From Lenzites betulinus (lineage: Eukaryota > Basidiomycota > Agaricomycetes > Polyporales > Polyporaceae): a stretch of DNA of 64,000 nucleotides. A model generated the notes under the pieces. The model saw only the letters and a list, made by a program, of their open reading frames with translations. It did no database searches and was not told the origin of the DNA. Below are positions 61,041 to 64,000 of the stretch, in pieces. The first letter of the stretch is position 1; each line of letters begins with the position of its first letter. The stretch lies in assembly GCA_022264855.1 (NCBI GenBank), contig JABYQU010000017.1:186001-250000 (forward strand), in the 5' to 3' direction. Both the position numbers and the translations under genes were made by a program.

Positions 61041-62763
61041 TCAGCCCGATCCCCCGCGTCCACGTCCGCGGCCGCGGCCTCTTCCGCGACCCCGCCCGCC
61101 GCTTCCACCACCACCACCCGCCGCGCCTTCCGCCGACTCAGCTCCAGCAGCGGCAGTGCCTGCGGACGCACTGTCCCCAGCACCCTGCGCTTGCGGCGCG
61201 CGCGCAAGAATCTTCGGCGGGGCCGGCCCCCCCTGCGCATTGCGCTGCAGAATAGTCGGCGCCGCAGCGGGCGCGCCGCCCCTTCCTGGCCGTTTCTCCT
61301 TGTCCTCCCGCGCCTTCGGATGTGGATCACCGCCAGATTTCGCGGACGGGCCGGCGGTGGATCCAGACGGCGCGCCATCGGCTTTATCCTTGTCTTTATC
61401 CTTGTCGCGCGGCTCGCGGCGGGGCTTGCGCTCGGCGCCGCCGACGCCTGCCCCGCTGAGCGCGGCCTCGAACTGGCGCGACGCGAGCCCGAGGACGGGG
61501 CGCGAGCGGCGGCTGGAGGCTTGTGCTGGGGGCGCGGCGGCGTCCGCGGTCGCAGAAGATGCAGACGCAGTAGTAGAGGAGGACGCAGCGGGGGTGGTAG
61601 GAGCGGCGCTGCCGGACGAGCCTGCGGCAGGCGGGGGAGGTTTGCGCTCGCGCGGGGCCTTTGGCGCTTTCGGCGTCCCTTGAGACGCAGGGGCCTTCCC
61701 TCCTTCTCTGACGGGCTTGCCGTCTTTGCCGTCTTTGCCCCCTTGGGGCTGCGCCGCGGGCTTCCCCGCAGGCTTCTTGCCCGCCTTCTTGCCGTCCGCG
61801 GCGGGCTTGCCGTCCTTCGCGGCGTCGTGACCGGGGCGCGCGCCCTTCTTCTTGCCGTCGCCGTGCTTGGCGAGCGAGGCGAGCGCGGCGGGGGAGTGGT
61901 AGTGCGCGTGGTTGCGCAGGATCGCCTCCTTGTCTTTCTGTGCGGATTTCTCGGCTTTGAGCGCTTCGAGTAGCGGGGTCGTCGTTGGCGGCGGGGCGGG
62001 CTGGGTCGACGCGACTGTGTGTGATTAATATTTGGAGTGAGCGGCATGCCGGGGGTGTGTAGTGTTAGAGAGGGGCGTACCGAGGGTCTCTAGCGTGACT
62101 GCGTCTGGGGGCTTGGAGGATGCGTCCTTGAGCGACTGCAGGAACGAGAGGTAGTCCTCCTCTGCGCCGCGGGTTAGTGTGTGCGCGTTCGGAGGGGGTG
62201 GGAGGAGCGCACCTTTCTCGATCGTGCCCGCGCGTGCGTCTGGCTTCTTCTTGTCGGACGGGACTTTCTGGAACGGGGCGAACTCGACTACGGCGATAGA
62301 CTCATTCCCTAGAATGCATATGTGAGAATTCGCTCGCGAGCTAGGTGATTAAGGACGGATACACACCGGCCTTGTCCCTGAAGACGTGCCCATCGTACTC
62401 CTTACTGAAGAGCGCGAGGGTTTCCGGGCTCTTGAACGCGATATATGCGCGCGAAGCGACGTTCTCCTTGTTCAACCTGCTCTCCAAACCCTCTCAGGCC
62501 GCGCTCGCGCACCCACAGATCCAGCGTACGCACCTCGTCTTGAACTTGCCCTGGTTGTACGCCCTCCACGAGACGGTATCGTCCGCGACCCACGGGGCGA
62601 CGCTCTGCCAGAAGATGTCCTCGGGGAGGTTCGGCGGCAGGCGGCGGACGACGATCTTGAGGCGTTCGGTCTGGGCGCTGCCGCCGCCGGGAAGCTTGGA
62701 TTTCTTGTCCTTGTCTTTCGGCTTGGGCTTCGCGGCAGATCTCGAGGGGTCGACGGCAGACAT
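61041..62763 (-). CDS. UPF3: Nonsense-mediated decay factor UPF3 (Smg4/UPF3)
   Basis: Binds UPF2 in the complex that marks mRNAs with premature stops. Exons on the minus strand: 62763-62534, 62476-62367, 62308-62213, 62161-62081, 62014-61041; 496 aa. The N-terminal RRM-like Smg4/UPF3 domain starts LKIVVRRLPPNLPEDIFWQS and continues with SWRAYNQGKFKTR, ENVASRAYIAFKSPE and VVEFAPFQKVP, the family's signature order. DYLSFLQSLKD lies after the domain as expected. The remaining 320 residues are low-complexity and Lys/Ala/Pro-rich, with KDKDKDK runs, ending in RGRGRGRGRG repeats, a possible RNA contact or arginine methylation site. The KILARAPQ segment resembles the exon-junction contact of animal UPF3 (inference). 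Confidence 0.93.
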
Positions 62764-63331
62764 GGGGAAGACGCGGCGGAGATGGTGGAGGATGGCGAGT
62801 GTGTGCGAGCGCCTAGTCGCTACCGCCGCGGACGCTCAGTGGGTGTCGACTATGCGCAGGCTTGACACAGGCTAATATTAATATTCGTACCTACGTCCTC
62901 AAGAGTAGTGTATGTTGTATCTCACGCGCACGCCTTGCGTTGTCTCTGTGTGCCTAGATCCACAGTGAGCTATACACCACCGAGCTCGGAGTTGCACCAC
63001 TGCGCAAGCTTGGTTGTGACTTCCCCATAAGTACCTAGATATGCTTTTCGAAGCGGCAGCCCCCAGGCTTGCTCTCGATGCTTTCATACGTTGATCAGGG
63101 TTCCTCGGTTTGAATTGCGCAATCTTGTTTGATTACTAGATGATGTACAATATAATCGAGCATTTGTTCGAGTTGGCAGGTCGTGGACATTTTGTCCTCA
63201 TGCCACCAACTCTGCCTCAAATTTATCCCCGAGCCCTTTGGTCGGGGATACCAGCCAGATCCCGAAGAATAACAACCGAGTCCTCTCAAGAGAGCACGGA
63301 ACAAGAGCAACGCACTCGCGCACACTACCAC
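62764..63331. other. UPF3 promoter region and 3' end of the edge gene
   Basis: About 570 bases; no gene recognised. Confidence 0.5.
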
Positions 63332-64000
63332 TCAAGATGACTCTTCCGCAGGCTCAGGCTCCTCCGGAACCTCGACGTCCGCGAACAAGGACGGCACCTG
63401 GTCAGCCTCGAGCATCGGGCACAGCAGCTTCCCCGTCCGCGGGTGCTTCACCAGCAGCAGCGCCTGCAGAGTCTGCACCGCCTCCGGCGCAGGCATTGGT
63501 CGCCCCTCACTTTCCATGCACGCGAGGTAGCCTGCCAAATCGTGCACCGTGCCCGTGTACGTCGGGCGCGCCGCCGTGGCGGCAGTGTCGGACGCGGGCG
63601 GCGCGTCGTCGCGGACGTAGCGCACGAACGCCCACCTGTCCCACTCGCCCGCCTGGACCAACGTCCCGCGATAGCAGCAGTAGAACGTCCACAGCACACG
63701 CTGCGCGGGGTCGATGGGGATGAGCGGGACGCCCGGGGGCGCATCCCAGCCCGTGATGCGCGCAACCGCGGACACCGTGTCGTACTCCCACGGCTGCGCG
63801 GGGGCACGCGTGGCGGCGCCGAGTGCGGCGCGGATGACGTGCGCGACGACGAAGCCCCAGGAGGTGCCCCCGCCCGGCCAACGCCACGTCCAGGGGATCG
63901 TGTCGGTGATTACTTGCACGGCCTGGGCGGGGGTGAGGAAGGGCGTCCAGACGGAGCGGATGTTGTTGTTATCGGCAAACTCTCTTTGGCAGCGGATGGC
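63332..64000 (-). CDS. Unknown protein, 5' end beyond the window
   Basis: Not recognised. One open frame runs from the right edge to a stop at 63332, giving at least 222 residues with no intron. The reading at the edge is REFADNNNIRSVWTPFLTPA, then QAVQVITDTIPWTWRWPGGG, WEYDTVSAVARITGWDAPPG, RVLWTFYCCYRGTLVQAGEW, EGRPMPAPEAVQTLQALLLV and an acidic Glu/Pro tail. It is rich in Trp and has no signal peptide or obvious membrane helix in the visible part. A degenerate copy of this sequence lies at 36330-36720, so the family has at least two members in this genome. Confidence 0.6.
   Translation of the reverse strand, partial: AIRCQREFADNNNIRSVWTPFLTPAQAVQVITDTIPWTWRWPGGGTSWGFVVAHVIRAALGAATRAPAQPWEYDTVSAVARITGWDAPPGVPLIPIDPAQRVLWTFYCCYRGTLVQAGEWDRWAFVRYVRDDAPPASDTAATAARPTYTGTVHDLAGYLACMESEGRPMPAPEAVQTLQALLLVKHPRTGKLLCPMLEADQVPSLFADVEVPEEPEPAEESS

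Noticed and set aside
60978..61973. 331-codon open frame antisense to UPF3
   Set aside because: It mirrors the low-complexity Lys/Ala tail of UPF3, giving Arg/Gly/Ala repeats; no independent coding evidence.
1..64000. tRNA, rRNA or CRISPR features
   Set aside because: Scanning by eye for B-box words and for regular repeat-spacer arrays gave nothing convincing; CRISPR is not expected in a fungal nuclear genome. A covariance-model scan would settle the tRNA question.

Overview
The window is fungal nuclear DNA, most likely from an Agaricomycete (mushroom-forming or wood-rotting Basidiomycota). It is GC-rich, genes carry many short introns (mostly 45-100 bases, GT-AG), intergenic gaps are often only a few hundred bases, and the set of orthologues fits: an intron-rich GH18 chitinase with a CBM5/12-type domain, a large-subunit catalase, a multi-exon CK2 alpha, and a Tnp2-family transposon of a kind common in this group. 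Gene models below were built by hand from splice signals. Where exon coordinates are given, reading phase was checked across every junction and the total coding length is a multiple of three.

Layout. 0.6-12.5 kb: minus-strand genes for a choline/ethanolamine kinase, a DHA2-type MFS transporter, the mitochondrial J-protein MDJ1 and a small SET-domain protein. 12.7-17.1 kb: plus-strand CK2 alpha and a secreted chitinase. 18.77-28.39 kb: a complete 9.6-kb CACTA-type DNA transposon with CACTG termini and a 3-bp ACT target duplication. It carries a Tnp2-like transposase and two further intron-containing genes of unknown function. 30.7-44.9 kb: an unknown 265-aa protein, an F-box protein, a decayed relic of a paralogue of the right-edge gene, an unrecognised 152-aa gene, a twin-CX9C EMI1-like protein, AP-3 sigma, Mediator MED6 and an NRAMP metal transporter. 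45.8-48.4 kb: a GPI-anchored serine carboxypeptidase. 52.6-62.8 kb: a C2H2 transcription factor, a large catalase and UPF3. A gene truncated by the window edge closes the right end.

Functional themes are ordinary housekeeping (phospholipid synthesis, CK2 signalling, vesicle coats, transcription mediator, NMD, mitochondrial folding) plus secreted or surface functions (chitinase, carboxypeptidase, transporters). No operon-like logic exists. Three tight divergent pairs (SET/CK2 alpha, EMI1/AP-3 sigma, MED6/NRAMP) share promoters of 234-409 bases. The most unusual object is the three-gene transposon. Two probable GC-AG introns, chitinase microexons and an alternative MDJ1 C-terminus are also worth checking.
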